Assembly (NCBI GenBank): GCA_963682055.1
Contig: OY821742.1
Span: 6,409,816-6,473,815 of the forward strand
Reading direction: 5' to 3'
From: Primula veris
Lineage: Eukaryota; Streptophyta; Magnoliopsida; Ericales; Primulaceae
DNA: 64,000 nucleotides
A model generated the notes under the pieces. The model worked only from the letters and a program-made list of their open reading frames with translations. It was not told the DNA's origin and did not search any database. The translations under genes were made by a program, and so were the position numbers. Shown one piece after another: positions 26,074 to 36,309 of this stretch. The number at the start of each line of letters is the position of its first letter. Position 1 is the first letter of the stretch.

Positions 26074-26295
26074 TGTTGTGTGACATATTAGCTCGTTATA
26101 GATATATATAGAGATATGTATAGATATATAGAGAGATATGAGAGAGACAACAATAGAGTCTTTATTAATTAGAATGTATATGAATGAATGTCAAATACAA
26201 GACCCCTAGCCCTCTTTATATAGATAGAGGGTTAGGGTTACAAGCCCATCTGAGCCCATTAAGTAAAAGCCCAAGAGTCCAATAATCTTACAACA
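26074..26295 (-). repeat. Left LTR (3' LTR in element sense) of the Copia element
   Basis: 222 bp with TG/CA ends. By eye it matches 32817-33038 base for base. AAATC lies directly to its left. Confidence 0.93.
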
Positions 26296-26360
26296 CTCCC
26301 CCTTTGGACGTCTTGAATTCTTCGTCTTCATGCAGTCGATCTGAGTCGAGTTCATTCGCA

Positions 26361-26805
26361 GTGCTAAACACATAAAAACCTTAGGGACGGAAAACCCAGT
26401 GTGGGACAAAACCGGTACCTAGGAGAAACTGTGTAGCCGAATGATATAGGCCGAAATATCATGTAAGTAACTAACCACAAAACAGTGTGCCTCATCAAAA
26501 CCTTGTCAGAGCAAACCCAATGGGAAAATCTCTGATCGAAGGAAAAAGAGTGCAACAATGGTAGTAGTAGGGATCAACCACAAGACAGGTGCCTCATCAA
26601 AACCTTGCTAGAGTAAACCCAGTGGGAAAAAATCTCTAGTCGAAGGACAAAAGAGTACACAGTGGTAAGAAGTATACAACAGGATACTCCCCCTAATTTC
26701 GGCAATCTTAAGTGAGATATGATAGGAACGTGTCTCGCTAAAAAACCTTGCCAAGGAAAACCCAGTGGGAAAAAACCTTGGTCTAAGGACAAAAAGAGTA
26801 CACGA
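26361..26805 (-). repeat. Degenerate repeats in the Copia 3' non-coding part
   Basis: A block of the form AACCTTG(C)(N)AGAGTAAACCCAGTGGGAAA followed by TCGAAGGA and AAAAGAGT recurs around 26500, 26605 and 26745, with a poorer copy near 26375. Spacing is roughly 105-140 bp. CCCAGTGGG is itself nearly palindromic. The repeats lie between the end of pol and the polypurine tract. Comparable repeats occur in other plant Copia elements. Confidence 0.75.
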
Positions 26806-27279
26806 GCATGCGACTGGATGCTCCCCCTCACTTGCACACGACAGGGTGCGAAGATTTCGACTAAGTGGTAATTAGTGCAATAAGCATTCACCTGGATGCT
26901 CCCCCTCACTTGCACACGACTGGGTGCAAAGATTTCATATTCCAAGAAAGAGTACGAGCATTCGACTGGATGCCTCATTTACTTACATACGACTGGATGC
27001 AAGAAAATCTAATGTGGAATAGAACGAGCATTCAACTGGATGCTCTTAAACTTCATTTGTGAAGATTAATTTCGGCGAGAAATGCTAAATAGCATAATGT
27101 AGTCATGTCTCTCTTGATCAATAACAACAAGTTGTCTTCTATGACAAGTGTTTTATCTGGATCGTGAGACAGAACATATGTAATTCAAATATGACTAATA
27201 CTAGCTCGAAGCCATATACACTCTCTAGTCGTCTCATAGAGCACGAATAGATCAGAGTGATTCACTTGGAGTCATTCCA

Positions 27280-27383
27280 AGACCTCCAAGATGTCGCCTT
27301 ATTCCTAATGGTAAAGACATACCATGTTAGGAATATCCCTTATGCGGGTCTGATAAGTAACCGGCATCGGTATAACCGAAAAA
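27280..27383 (-). pseudogene. Copia RNase H remnant with a frameshift
   Basis: On the minus strand FFGYTDAGYLSDPHKGYS (27383-27330) continues in another frame as TWYVFTIRNKATSWRS. This matches the conserved Copia RNase H order (DAGYLSDPHK, then TGYVFT, then SWRS) but needs a frameshift to join. Confidence 0.8.
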
Positions 27384-27812
27384 GGGTTGCGTTAATTCGA
27401 GTACCGAAGGGGGTAGGTACACTCGATGACGCAAATGGGATAAACTTGCCCACTTCCAAAATTACCATAAGGTAAGGGAATGTGTCTTTAGTGCCATTTC
27501 GATGGCAGCGTGTTAGCGCGATGTTGTGTCGAGCTATACCATTCACAACATACGAGATGTTCATCCTAGCACATTAGACCAAGTACAATGATGCGCTTAT
27601 TGTACTTAGATATGAACATTATGGTTCAATATCTCTTCATCGTCTCATCAGGGACGGACTGGGTCTATATCAATGTCTAGTGATCGAACGATCATGGGAG
27701 AATCTGACGACTTAGCGTCATGATGACTAAAACGTCATAACACCTTCTGGGTGTAGTCTGAATCATGGACTTAGATTCAATATTTACGGGACTCAATCAT
27801 CAGGTTGAGTCA

Positions 27813-28028
27813 CTACCGTGTCTTCCCAATATCCTTCATCTCGAAGGCAAATCCAAAAATGGATCGCGTAATAAAACACGCAAGGGCATAATACTTGTTC
27901 AAGTATCCCAAGCTAATCAAGTACTCACTTAGGCGGTATACCACATCCGCTCGGATTATATTAATCCATATAGTGAACGTCTCATTTAATTGAGATCGTG
28001 TTCCATGGTCAGGAACTACTTGATTCAA
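27813..28028 (-). pseudogene. Copia reverse-transcriptase remnant lacking the catalytic YVDD segment
   Basis: The minus-strand frame contains YRLSEYLISLGYL, then FITRSIFGFAFEMKDIGKTR. In intact Copia RTs a stretch of about 30-35 residues with the YVDD active site stands between the GFA and FEMKDLGKT motifs. Here the two are directly joined, so the active site is gone. Upstream the frame slips near the usual RMWY motif. Confidence 0.8.
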
Positions 28029-28099
28029 GCATTATGAAGTCACACAGGGACCTTCATCTACATCTCTTTGTCTAAATCCCCATAGAGATAAAACCGTGA

Positions 28100-31000
28100 C
28101 CACATTCATGGCTGCATACTCAGTTTTCTGGAAACTACTAAACTGGTAAAGTAGGGGACTATTATAATGTCCATTTTGAGGAAATCAACCATCTCGTAAT
28201 CAATTCCAAGGTGTGAGAGAAGCCTTGCGCTACTAGGCGAGCATTCTACAATCTCATTATTCTCATCAATTTTCCTTACGAATAACCAAATAAACGAACT
28301 CGTTTAACATTGGTGGTGTTGGAACTACAGGTCCGAACACACTTTCGCTAAGGAGTCTACTTGGATTGCAAGTTTCCATTAGTACAGTCTATTTTACGTT
28401 GACTTCAGGCAACGGTACATGGTTCTCTGTCATAATTTGTTCATATTATCAGTCGTCACCGAATATATGAACAAGTAATCAATGACAGTCTCGTTTCGCT
28501 TCAATATCGTCTAAGATATTTCGAGATTCTTAGGATGAGGAGGAAATCACACATCTCCTTGATCCTTTATAATCTCGTGCGACAAACGAGTTTCAGTTCA
28601 CCACCTCTGGGGCTGAACGAATTTGGAACCGGTCAACTTCCTCGTATCTTGGGAAGGACGAAAGACTGACGGCCGACGGCAGCGTCCTTTGCTTGGCGGG
28701 TTCGGCCAAAGCAACGTGTTACGAATGGAACACGGCGTCCGACAGGGACGTCTATCCTTGCAAGCATTTTGCAGCAGGTATAAATGATCTCGTGACATCT
28801 CATAAAGTCATTAAATGCATCTGGCATTTAGTTAGACTTGAGGGAGTCTATGCACTTACTTATCACTAAGTGCAGTTTTGGGGATCAAGCTAAGACTGAG
28901 TGGGTTATGCCACGTTATTTCACGTCGTTCCTTATCAACGGTAACGTGCAAATCTCCCCCTAACGACGGGGAGAACAGTCTTAGCGATGTCACTTTCGCA
29001 TATCATGCGGTAAAGAGATCGCTTGCCAAGGTTACTCTATCAAATGATAGGCAGGAGATTCATAATCGACTTATGTCCCCTTCAGAGGTCCATATTTTGA
29101 ACGCTATAGCGGCTCAATCAAAATATTAATTAAGCACTCCAAACACGCGTTAATATGAGACTTCTGGCTCATAACCAGTAACCAGCTGGTACGCATATGG
29201 TGTTTGAGTGTCTATGGGCCTCATAACGGACCAATGCAGCAAAATAGCATAACCCCACACGGAAATATAAATCTTGGTGCGCAAGACCAAGAAATGCGTG
29301 CAATCATTTGCAGTCGCATCATCAAACTTTCCGTGAGTCCATTTGGGTCTGAACATAATCGACAGGATGTTCAATTTCAATTTCCAAACTCAAGTAATTC
29401 AAATCAAAATTTCGATTTTTTACTCTTCGGAATTATCAAGTCAACTAGACTTTTCAGGATAAACCGGATCATGAGCCATCAACTTAATGATAGGGCTAAA
29501 AGTTTGGAAAGTGCTGCATTTATGTGGACAACATTAAAATGTGACCATATTGTCGATGCATCAACCATAATCATTTATATTTATGGTCTGTCTTATGGTT
29601 GGATAAGTCCACAATAACTCCTTCAATTCTTTACAAGAATTCTACGAGTCCATTTCGTGATCTTTACACATATTAGTCTTTCAAGGTGAGCATTAGTGGC
29701 ATGAATTTCGGATTAATCACGAAATATATTCTCAGAGAGAATCCAAATGCTATGCGATTATAAATCAAGCATCGTCTTTTGACCCGGGAATATCTCATCC
29801 GGTCAATGCCACAATATCAAAATGCTCTAATCAATCGACGACAGGCGAATGATAGTATAGACAATCATGTCTTAGCATCTAAATCATTTATCATTCGACG
29901 ACAGGCGAAATGATAAGATAACTTTAAATGCTTTAAAGAATGTGGTAGCAACCACTTGAAAGACATTTCAACTCCTCTAAAATACGTTTTTGATCGTATT
30001 GAATGGAGGCTATGTAAAGAAATTTAATTATTTCATGAGCTATTACCAGGTAACACTGGTTTTCTCGAATATTTTATAACTCAACAAGGTACGGCAGGAC
30101 CTACATGAGTATGAGACCTCATATTTGACAGATCAATTTGGTTTTACCAAAGATTTTGATTTGGAACGACAGGTCCAGAATCGTTGTCACTGAGTACTCT
30201 TTTAGGCAAATAGTTGGTGAAATTATGTGGAACATTGTTACCCACTATTTCAAAAAAAATCAACTATCCCACAAGTATTGCCTAAAATTTCATAATTTAA
30301 AGTTTGGTCACATTTGTCAAAGAAATTTGCTCAAAACACTTTAAATTATTTCGAGAAATTTCGTAAACAGGCAAACCATAATCCAAAAGTATGTCCAAAT
30401 GGAAAAATCATAATCCAAATGGAAAAACATAATCCAGATGAGCGAAAAAATGGCTCAATGATTTATCAAAATCAATAAAGAAAGGTATCAACTCATTTGA
30501 GCCACAAAATCGGGGGTCTCAATAGTTTCCTTTCAATTAACTTTAACCACATTAGCATCGGTTTTTCCACCTTTATAATAGTTGTGAACTATTTAAGGAG
30601 TAACCGTGCATGACCTTTGTCTTTATAGCATAGAGTTGGCTCCTTGAGCATTATATCTTGCTTTGTGACAACGTGTCATATTGTTCCTTTCAATTACTGT
30701 CTTGGAGCCACAGGTTTTCGATTTTGACGATTGTCTAAAATCTCGCTTGGCTAGGCGATTCATCGGGATCGCGACAGTTCGAGGCAAATAACACTTGTCT
30801 CGGTTCTCGATTCGTGAAAAAAATATACACGAAGAGCATTAATATCAGGCAAACAATTTGCCATTGACCCAATAGGATTAAAACTACTCACCGGGGTAAT
30901 TTTTTTTTTTATCCAATAACAGATGGGCGATAAAGGAACATTGTGAATATAAATTCACGATACTGCTTATGGAATACAATTTCCAAGCTAGTATTTTTGT

Positions 31001-32816
31001 GAAGGATAGCTCCAATATGTCAATTTCAGACATTTGTTCACCATAGACGTCATCGCGTCTCAAATGTGGCGGCGGAATAAAATCAACGCCTTAGCATTCA
31101 TCTCGAGGGTGAGTAACAACAAACTCGTGTTTTACTCATCAAAGATGGCATCCAAAAAAAATTTTTGGGCATCACATTTTCACACATCAGGGTGAGTAAC
31201 ATGTGGTGACGGATTAAAATCAACGTTTAAACAGTCATTTCGCAAGTATGTTTTTACGATTTTTCTCATCATAGATGGCATCCAACATGTGTTGGGAGTT
31301 CTGGATTATTTATCATATAAAACGACTGGTTTATATGTTTATGGTTTGCACAATCATAAACTTTATTTCGAAACGACAGGTTCGAAAAATAGTTTTGCTT
31401 GTAATGTGAATAGGTTCTCATTGATCGAACGACAGGTCGATACAGAGACACCAATTCGGCGAAACATACATCACTATATAAACACACTCGGGGAAATTAT
31501 TATTTAGTCAACCCCTTTCGGTAGCTCTACTTGAAAAACGACCAGGAAAGACGGTGAGGGTGGAGGGCACGAATGCCACTTAAAACCCGACCTCATTAGG
31601 ATATCGACTTCCGCCTATATCTTTCCTAGACATCGTATCCAAATAGGTGAGCCTATTTGGGGAAGGTTCATAATTTTTCCAACTTAAATGTGAATATATA
31701 TGATTTCGCAATTTTACCATTCATGGCAATAAATAACAGGTATATCTTTTCTAGATAACCACATATATACAAGGCAGTATAAAATATATTCATGATATAT
31801 ATCTAATCATGCAGTAGATTTGGTGATAAACTAAATCAATTCAGGATTATCAATCACACAAATTATATCATACCAAATCAAATCAAATCAATTAACTGTC
31901 ATATGGTATATTTATCTATGGTAATATCAAAAGATATGTTGATTATACTAATAAGATATCAATCAATTATTTACGGTTTATTGCCATATAAGTAATTCTA
32001 TACATGGTAGTTTTAACATGCACGCAACTAATATATTTTTAATTACCAATTAATTCTATATATGGTAATTTTTAACATGCAAAGTGGTTAAATATACATG
32101 GAAATATATCAATTTATTCAATTAACATGCAATTTTTATTCACTTGCCTTTTTAATAAATATATATATGCATGTGGGTGAATATTTAGACCGAATATTGA
32201 CTTTTATAACACATATATACTGTTTTTATACATGTAATATACTACAGGGACTATCCGTGTAATTTCAGCAAACTATATATATATTTACAGCATTATTACT
32301 GCTTCAGTCCATAATTTCAGACAAGTTTCAGTTTAGTCCTTGAGTAATTTCCAGAATAGTTTACAGCTTTCAGAGAATTACAAATCAGTACATACGTTTC
32401 AGTTTGTTGCAGATTTAATCCGACAGATTAATACATGTTTTACAATTACATGATTTGGGTTATTTTGTATGATCTTATCAACAAATATGATTTTATAATC
32501 AACAATATGTGTGTTACGATCATATATGGTTATCCATACAAGTAACAAACTCTAATACACATGGATTATATACTACGAGATATTTATCATGTTTTAGTTA
32601 TCCATAATATAATACGTGCGATCACATATATGGAATAAATTAAGTTTTGAATTCGGTACCTTACGCACGGTATGTCGATGAAGGTCGATATAGCAAAACC
32701 CTAAAAACCCGGATAAACCTCAAGGTTTATAAATACCCAATATCCATCCGTTTACCAAAAATCTCCAATATCCGTGAGCGTATATTCTATTCTTCGCGAG
32801 GAAAGTGCCGATAACG
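28100..32816 (-). pseudogene. Remaining Copia gag-pol internal region, heavily decayed
   Basis: No frame longer than about 140 codons survives. I could not recognise gag, protease or integrase motifs with confidence. The right end, 31680-32700, is very AT-rich and non-coding in appearance, and would be the 5' leader of the element. Confidence 0.55.
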
Positions 32817-33038
32817 TGTTGTGTGACATATTAGCTCGTTATAGATATATATAGAGATATGTATAGATATATAGAGAGATATGAGAGAGACAACAATAGA
32901 GTCTTTATTAATTAGAATGTATATGAATGAATGTCAAATACAAGACCCCTAGCCCTCTTTATATAGATAGAGGGTTAGGGTTACAAGCCCATCTGAGCCC
33001 ATTAAGTAAAAGCCCAAGAGTCCAATAATCTTACAACA
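32817..33038 (-). repeat. Right LTR (5' LTR in element sense) of the Copia element
   Basis: 222 bp, identical by eye to the left LTR. AAATC lies directly to its right. Confidence 0.93.
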
Positions 33039-33668
33039 AAATCAATATACTGTACCACTACAATTATCCCCAATTTAAAAAAAAAACACTCCCAATTTAC
33101 CAAAATAAAACCTCCACCAATTTTACCAAAAATAAACTCTAACCATAACCACCAAACTACTTCCTATATCAAATTAATATCATTTTTTTTTCTCAGTCTA
33201 CCAGTACAATTATCAAGTAAATATTTATTTTTATTATTGAGTTTAAATTTTATGTAAATAGATATAATTATTAATAAGTTATAATAAAAATAAATATTTA
33301 CTTGATAATTGTAGTGGTAGAGTGATGTTGATTTGAGAAAAAAAAAATGATATTAATGTGGTTATGGTTAGAGTTTATTTTTGTTAAAATCAGAGAAGGT
33401 TTTATTTTGGTAAATTGGGAGAGATTTTTTTGTTGATAAAATTGGAAATAATTGTGGTGGTAGATTGATATTGATTTGATAAAAAAATATATTAATTTAA
33501 TATACAAAAGGGTTTGATGGTGATGGTTAGTTTTTTTTTTTTTTAAATCAGAAAAGTTTTTTTGTAAAAAAAAAAAAAAAAAATTGTCTGTGCCACGTAG
33601 ACGTGGGATCGTCAATCCCACGTCTCTTATACAGATAAGTAATTTGCCTATTGAATAAAGAATCTCCC

Positions 33669-33677
33669 AACAACCCC
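33669..33677. repeat. 9-bp target-site duplication, right copy (foldback element)
   Basis: AACAACCCC; pairs with 25346-25354. Confidence 0.85.
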
Positions 33678-33684
33678 ATCATAA

Positions 33685-34450
33685 ATGTTTTTTTTTTTAT
33701 GTTTTAGTACCGTACTTACATAATGTTTTCATTTCCTATCTTATACTGACATTTATTTATACTTTTTGATACCCTATACTTACATTGTTATCACTTTCGG
33801 TACTCTCTCCGTTAAATCACTCACGGAAAAGTGAGCATGTGATTGTCATATGACTAACTTACGTTAATATGAGGGGCAATTTGGTCATTTCCACTTTAAA
33901 TTGTAACTTAAATAAATAAATAAAAACCAGAAACTAATTAATAATTAAAAAACAATTACTATGTATGTATGTGTAATATATAGCTATGTATGTATCAACC
34001 GTATATGGGGTTTGAGATGGGTGGCGGTGGCGGCTGGGGTACGGTGGCGGCTGGGGGAGGCGGTGGTTGTTGGTGTGTGTATATATATAATCTATCTATA
34101 TATGTATGTATGTATAAATATATGAACGAGTTAGGATTTGGGGTGGGTAAGGGGGAGGCGGCAGTGGCGGGAGGTTAGGTGACGGTAACGGGTGGGTGGC
34201 GGCGAGTTATGTATATATAAATGTATGTATCTATGTAAATATATATAATATAGTATATATATGAGAAATAATATTTTTGTAATTTTACATATCAGGGTTA
34301 ATAGGGTAAATTCACAAAAAATGTTGATGTCATTATCACGTCATATTTACATCAATTAACGGTGGGGTAGCGAATAGTGATAAAAGTGTAATTATAGGGT
34401 ACCAAACAGTACAAATGTTAGTACAGGGTAGTAAATGAAAACATAAAAGA
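33685..34450. mobile_element. Inverted-repeat element with a G-rich core
   Basis: The left end (TATGTTTTAGTACCGTACTT near 33698, then TACCCTATACTTACATT) and the right end, read in reverse complement (TATGTTTTCATTTACTACCC, then TACCCTATAATTACACTTTT), are diverged copies over about 120 bp. The core at 34000-34210 is a GGCGGTGGC-type repeat. A 62-codon glycine-rich frame there is a by-product. Class unknown. Confidence 0.55.
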
Positions 34451-34459
34451 AATACATGA

Positions 34460-35968
34460 TAAAATACTCTTATGTATTATTATTATTTAACATCTACTGC
34501 TTTCCGGGCAGCGTAAAAAACTACTAATATATTAAAATATATTCAAACGTTATCAAACCAAACAGAGCTAGCAGTAGCAGTCGTAAATTTCCTTATCCGG
34601 AGAAATTTAGACATTTAGAGTATCCACATTGCAGTTGATAAATTTGTCTAGCTAATTATTACCAAATAAGTAAAGAAAACACCCACTAACTTACATTCAT
34701 ACAAACTAACTTTAACTTGTATTTTTTTATGTACATTTGACTAACTAGTTTTGGCTAGCAACAACATATTTTATTAATATATTGCTACTAGTTAATGGGA
34801 TAAGTGAGACCTATGATTAATAAATAATTTAAAATATAATGAAATGATAAATTGATTGTCACATAACCTGTTAGTGTGCTTGCTAACTTTAGAACAAAAC
34901 TTAACAGCTTGCTAACTTTAGAACAAAACTTAACAAGTGATTGTCAACATGACATTCAATGGGTGTGTTATAAGTGGAATGTGATCAAAATATCATGCTC
35001 TCTAGCTAATAAGTGACATTAAAGGGTGAGATATCTAGTAGAATTTAGTTGTTCTAATATTTATTTATGTCGCCGCCGACAGCGAGATATCAACAGCTTA
35101 CGGAGGTGTCATCATGATCTGCTATGTTGACATAAACACGAAACAAAAATACTAGTTTATAAATTAATATTTTACTTTAGTTCTTCGACCAAAAAAATCT
35201 TAAAAAACATAGATTTTGATCAAGACTAGAGCGGCTACAGACGACACGCGACATGAACTGGATGTGGATAGCAGGTCGCAAGCATTGATTGTAAATTGAA
35301 CCCTACAAATCATCTTTGTTTTTGTTATACTAGTATACAAACTTTATAAAGCGGTCGTAGGAGCACAACCTTTGATATCTCCATCTCAGATGGTTTCGAT
35401 TCATAGACAACTCTGGTTAATTAATTTTGAGAAAATTAAGATTGAATGAAAGACGAGGTTTATATTGGCCCATCACACGACGAAGAAGGAGAGAACTAAT
35501 TGCGTTTGAATATAGTTTTTAGGGTTTCGAAAATGAAGAAGCCGACATCATTTATATCGATATTTATTTACACTTATAGTAAGCTTGGTTTGTAAGACCT
35601 TCTATTGAGTCCTTTTTTTTATTTTTGACTAATTTCACTATGTTTTTTCTTTTGTTCAAATGTTGTGCTCCCACGCACTTAGCTAAGTTCTATTGATCTC
35701 TTCGGGTCCGATGACTGTATTTATAAATTGCATGAGAAATATTTCGGCTCACTTAAAGAAAAACGTGGTTTATATTGGCATATCACACGACGTGGTTTAG
35801 AACTTACAAATATCAATATTTAATTTACATATATTTTTATTAGAATTTAAACGATTAGTTAAATAAGATTGAATGAGAATTGTTTCAAAATATGAAAACC
35901 CGGAGAAGATAAGAGTTTTGCATCACTACTTATACGAGATGTTTATTCGGTGAAGGGTGTATTCAATA
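34460..35968. other. Gene-free AT-rich stretch
   Basis: No ORF with a domain or splice structure was seen. A block around 35330-35420 (TATACAAACTTTATAAAGCGG ... GATATCTCCAT) recurs in diverged form at 40710-40810, so both are probably pieces of a dispersed repeat. Confidence 0.4.
34878..34936. repeat. Two-copy 29-bp tandem repeat
   Basis: GCTTGCTAACTTTAGAACAA occurs at 34878 and again at 34907. Confidence 0.85.
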
Positions 35969-36238
35969 AACATCTCGGATAAACATGCAATATTAAGTAT
36001 ACATCATTCACGGGATGTTTATCAATATTCGAATGCATCAAAACATGATTTGAAGAACTGTGTAATTAGTAAAAAGTCCAAAATGAGAACAACGCACTTA
36101 ACTAACATCTCGGATAAACATACAATATTAAGTATACACCATTCACAGGATGTTTATCAATATTCGAATGCATCAAAACATGATTTGAAGAACTGTGTAA
36201 TTAGTAAAAAGTCCAAAATGAGAACAACGCACTTAACT
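35969..36238. repeat. 135-bp tandem duplication
   Basis: AACATCTCGGATAAACATGC at 35969 recurs, with one change, at 36104. The two 135-bp copies differ at only a few bases. Because 135 is a multiple of three, a 96-codon frame runs through both, but it looks incidental. Confidence 0.9.
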
Positions 36239-36309
36239 AAACTATGAATTTGAGTGTTTCACTTCTTTTGCACAATGGTCAAACCAAAAGACAAACAGGT
36301 AAATTTTGG

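Larger units (their letters stand above)
26804..31441. repeat. Family of short hairpins with a near-constant loop inside the Copia element
   Basis: Short inverted stems of 4-9 bp enclose an 8-nt loop, most often ACGACAGG or ACGACTGG on the + strand. Clear cases (stem / loop): 26804 GAGCAT/GCGACTGG; 26909 TTGCAC/ACGACTGG; 27026 GAGCAT/TCAACTGG; 27790 GACTCAA/TCATCAGG; 29154 TATGAG/ACTTCTGG; 29889 TATCATTCG/ACGACAGG (1-nt bulge); 31314 CATATAAA/ACGACTGG; 31366 TTTCGAA/ACGACAGG; 31424 ATCGA/ACGACAGG. The stems differ in sequence but pair with themselves, while the loop ends AGG or TGG every time. Confidence 0.75.
26074..33038 (-). mobile_element. Copia LTR retrotransposon, 6,965 bp, minus orientation, coding region decayed
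   Basis: Two 222-bp LTRs (TGTTGTGTGAC ... TTACAACA) bound the element, with the 5-bp target duplication AAATC at 26069-26073 and 33039-33043. Reading minus, the 5' LTR is at the right and is followed by CGTTATCGGCAC, which fits a primer-binding site. A polypurine tract AAAGGGGGAG precedes the left LTR. Reverse transcriptase and RNase H remnants show Copia-type order and orientation. The LTRs appear identical over their full length, so the insertion is recent, yet no long pol frame survives. It therefore probably moved using proteins made by another copy. Confidence 0.93.
25355..33668. mobile_element. Long palindromic foldback transposon (MULE-like), split by a Copia insertion
   Basis: The ends GGGAGATTCTTTATTCAATA (25355) and its complement (ending 33668) are flanked by the same 9 bp, AACAACCCC, at 25346-25354 and 33669-33677. 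The left arm (25355-26004) and right arm (33045-33668) are near-perfect reverse complements along about 620-650 bp, and each arm contains a smaller palindrome around AAGTAAATATTTATTTTTAT. No transposase is present. A 9-bp duplication with very long terminal inverted repeats suits a non-autonomous Mutator-like element, but the superfamily is inferred. Before the Copia insertion it would have been about 1.34 kb. Confidence 0.85.

Noticed and set aside
26804..27045. Possibility that the regularly spaced repeats are a CRISPR-like array
   Set aside because: They are in a plant retrotransposon, the repeated part is the short loop rather than a direct repeat with fixed spacers, and no cas gene exists here.
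33990..34178. Glycine-rich 62-codon frame
   Set aside because: Product of the GGC/GGT-rich core of a repeat element. No start context or homologue recognised.
35957..36247. 96-codon open frame with an internal peptide duplication
   Set aside because: It arises because a 135-bp tandem duplication happens to be a multiple of three. No domain, splice structure or conserved peptide.
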